A DNA stretch of 64,000 nucleotides from positions 1-64,000 of the forward strand of contig VZTJ01003246.1 of NCBI GenBank assembly GCA_013397795.1. The letters are read 5' to 3'. The number at the start of each line of letters is the position of its first letter. The first letter of the stretch is position 1. Made by a program: the position numbers and the translations under genes. The notes beneath the pieces were generated by a model, which was not told the DNA's origin, did no database searches, and saw only the letters and a program-made list of their open reading frames with translations. The DNA is from Orthonyx spaldingii. Lineage: Eukaryota > Chordata > Aves > Passeriformes > Orthonychidae. Below, in pieces: positions 61,459 through 64,000 of the stretch.

Positions 61459-64000
61459 CTGGAAAAAAAGATGCCATATTTTTGTTATTAGCTATCAAAC
61501 AGAGAAAATAGAACCTATTTCACAAAAACTGTTATGTCTCCATTACATCCTACAGGTGCTCAGCTGATTCTCTTTTCATGTGTACCAAGTAAGTGGATCA
61601 GACAATTCTCTGAAATAATTTCTATAAAGGAACAGCTTCATTTCCTGAATGCTGTTCTTATCTCTCAAGCTGATACAAAAATCTTTATCTGGTCTAATAT
61701 ATGTGCTTGGGATGTCATTCATTCTCTGTGGCCCTGAAACCTAGGGAGGTAAAAAATCTTGAAGAGATTCCCACTGCACAGCAGGTCTTACCCCACCCCA
61801 CTTTTCAGAAGCCTTTTTGTGTCCTAGCCCCCCAAGACACTGAGAATGAACTGTTACCATTACAGATGGCCACCTTAAGGCAAATTGCTCCTTACTTTGT
61901 CTTCTCCCCATTAATACATTCCAGACTAAAAGCAGTGTATTTTGTTACCATGTATCACACAATCACATTTCCCACTAGTCCAGAGACTTCTTTTTCTGCG
62001 TGAGAATAAAAATCCAGTCTCTTAAAGAGGCTATGAGCACACATTTGACTGTATTTTGTTTCACACAATATACACTCTCCTGAATACTCAGTCCTCTTGA
62101 GCAGTCTGTCCTTTTCCTAGGACCCACCTCTTGTTCAAGCTGAGTATAAGAATGCAAATATCTGAATTTCTGCTATCACTTAATTGGATTGCACCTTTAC
62201 TGTGAAAGTGTCATAAGACTGAGATTCGTAAATACTTTGGCTCAGATACAAGTCACACTGCACATAAAAGGCTGTTTCTCTTCATCTGTATTTTATATCC
62301 TCCCTCTTCCCCAGTAGTAATCTATGATAATTGCTCATGCTCTTCCTCAGTTTAATATATTCCTCTTCAGATATCAGCTCAAAACACTTATGGACAGAGT
62401 GAGAATAAACACCATTCTTCTTATTGTATGCTTTAGCTTTTTTTCCATCCTTTTTAATGCTTAGTCTCTCATAAAAACTAGCAAAACCATACAGACACCG
62501 GGTAGCCTTTTTAAAAGATATTAAACACCAGGTTTCTCTTCTTTCGGGCCATAAAAATTGTCCTGCTTATCTGCTTCAGTGTGACTGCCTGTTTAAGCAT
62601 CCTCATCAATTTCTGGACCTGACAAGTGATTTTTCATTCTTTAAATAGAATTACCTCTTCTGTTTGTAGACCAGTATCCTGCTTTGACCTGTGGACTCTG
62701 ACAGATACAAATTACAGCTTATGATCAAAATTATGCTTTTGAACAGAACCTCCCCAAGGTCTTATGAAACCAAATGAGCTTTGTGGTACCTAAGTTAGAA
62801 GAATGTTACAGCTGCTTTTTTTGAACCACTGCAGGAAACCTCATTTCCTTTCATGAGTGACTAAATGAGCACAGCTTCCCACCTGTACTTCCTAATGCCA
62901 CAGAATGAATTCAGACAGAGAGAAAAAAGTACCCTCTTACTGTCTAAATGAATTAGGCTATTGATACAACAATCCACAAAAACATAAAGCTTCTGTAATA
63001 CTTGAAAAAACTAAAAATTTGGGAGGTATCTATGGTTAATTATCAGGACTAGAAATCTGTGAAAAATCATTCTTATTTCTTGTAAATCAAGCGATTTTAT
63101 GATTTCAGTTCAGAGTTTATTTACAATTCACTCACAGAAGCTGAAAAATACATATGTTTCAAATGTTCAGACGCTTTTGCCTTTCCTCTGGTCCCTTACT
63201 GCATATAAGCACATTATTCATTTGTTACTTTCCATAATAAGCATCACTAATGTGCTAGCCATTTTATTAGTAACTTTTTTTGAATACAAATCATAAATTA
63301 ATTTGTGCTCCCTCTGCTGGCTATTTACTTCTAAAACTGAAGCAAGATATTATAGAAATATACAAATATTTATATATATCTATACAAATAAAAATTGTGC
63401 ATACTATGGAGATGATATTGGTGAAATTAGTACTGAGGAAAAAATATACTGAAACAGGACCAATTTCCAAGTAATTTTTGTGTGTTATATCTAGGAAATT
63501 CTCTGATAAATCTCTTACAGTATTACTGAAAGGATTGCTGAAAGGAATACTGGAAGTATTACTGAAAGTTGGTATAAAAAGTTATCCACTGCATAAATGT
63601 ATTAAATTTAATTAAATCTATTCAATGAAATTAGGTTACTAGATGAGCCTTTACATACACAGGAATTTGTTAAAACAAAGGAGAATGGAAAGATGGCAAA
63701 AAAAATCCAAGTATGTATTTTCATCAGTTTGACTGAAGCTACATGAACACAAATTCAGAGCTTCCTATTTCGATAAACAACACCACTTTGCATCTTTCCA
63801 TTGAAAGCCCTCTAGATATTTTATAGTTTCAGAAGTTTGTTGCAAAATAGATTAACTGCCTTTCCAAAAAAATGATTAAAGTAATATTTTTGTGAGGTCA
63901 AATCTATAACTAACCTCCATTATAAAATATTTCTCTTATATGGAAAATTTATAAGCACCCTAAGCAATTATATATAATTGACCTCTTACATAATAGATTT
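61459..64000 (-). other. Part of an upstream SEPSECS intron (at least 2542 bp)
   Basis: No further SEPSECS exon could be found up to the window edge, although the exon at 61365-61458 needs an upstream partner ending in phase 0. The stretch is AT-rich, with a degenerate short tandem array at 63521-63568. Confidence 0.7.
63521..63568. repeat. Degenerate ~13-bp tandem array
   Basis: Successive variants of TATTACTGAAAGG (TATTACTGAAAGG, ATTGCTGAAAGGA, ATACTGGAAG, TATTACTGAAAG). It lies within a SEPSECS intron. Confidence 0.75.

Noticed and set aside
1..64000. CRISPR arrays, tRNA or rRNA genes, operons, bacterial-type systems
   Set aside because: None present; this is vertebrate nuclear DNA with intron-containing genes and CR1 LINEs.

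Overview
This is a vertebrate nuclear window, most likely from a bird. Two lines of evidence point that way. Every recognisable interspersed repeat is a CR1 LINE fragment of the avian type, with 3' ends close to the ATTCTATGATTCT tail. The two protein-coding genes, LGI2 and SEPSECS, are neighbours in the same orientation, as they are on human 4p15.2. The species cannot be fixed from this sequence. Turtles and crocodilians also carry CR1, but the compact introns favour a bird.

Layout. Positions 1-12.6 kb are intergenic, with one CR1 copy at 7.85-8.98 kb that still has a 140-codon reverse-transcriptase fragment. Positions 13,651-30,230 hold LGI2 on the minus strand. All seven downstream exons can be delimited to the base with matching phases: four 72-bp LRR exons, a 170-bp LRRCT exon, a 165-bp EPTP exon and an 818-bp terminal EPTP exon. 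The visible part of exon 1 (LRRNT) runs into a 167-N assembly gap that hides the start codon, signal peptide and promoter. Positions 30.4-59.1 kb are intergenic. This stretch is rich in CR1 copies, including one nested in another and one interrupted by an ~87-bp repeat, and it has a small GC-rich patch near 47.5 kb. Positions 59,281-61,458 hold the last three coding exons of SEPSECS on the minus strand; its upstream exons lie beyond position 64,000.

Function. LGI2 is a secreted neuronal LRR/EPTP beta-propeller protein that acts at synapses through ADAM-family receptors. SEPSECS is the PLP-dependent enzyme that makes selenocysteinyl-tRNA. The two share no pathway; their adjacency is conserved synteny, not an operon.

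No CRISPR array, tRNA, rRNA or convincingly new multi-gene system was seen. The most useful observations concern gene structure (tiny intron 1, gap over exon 1, divergent SEPSECS tail) and repeat history.
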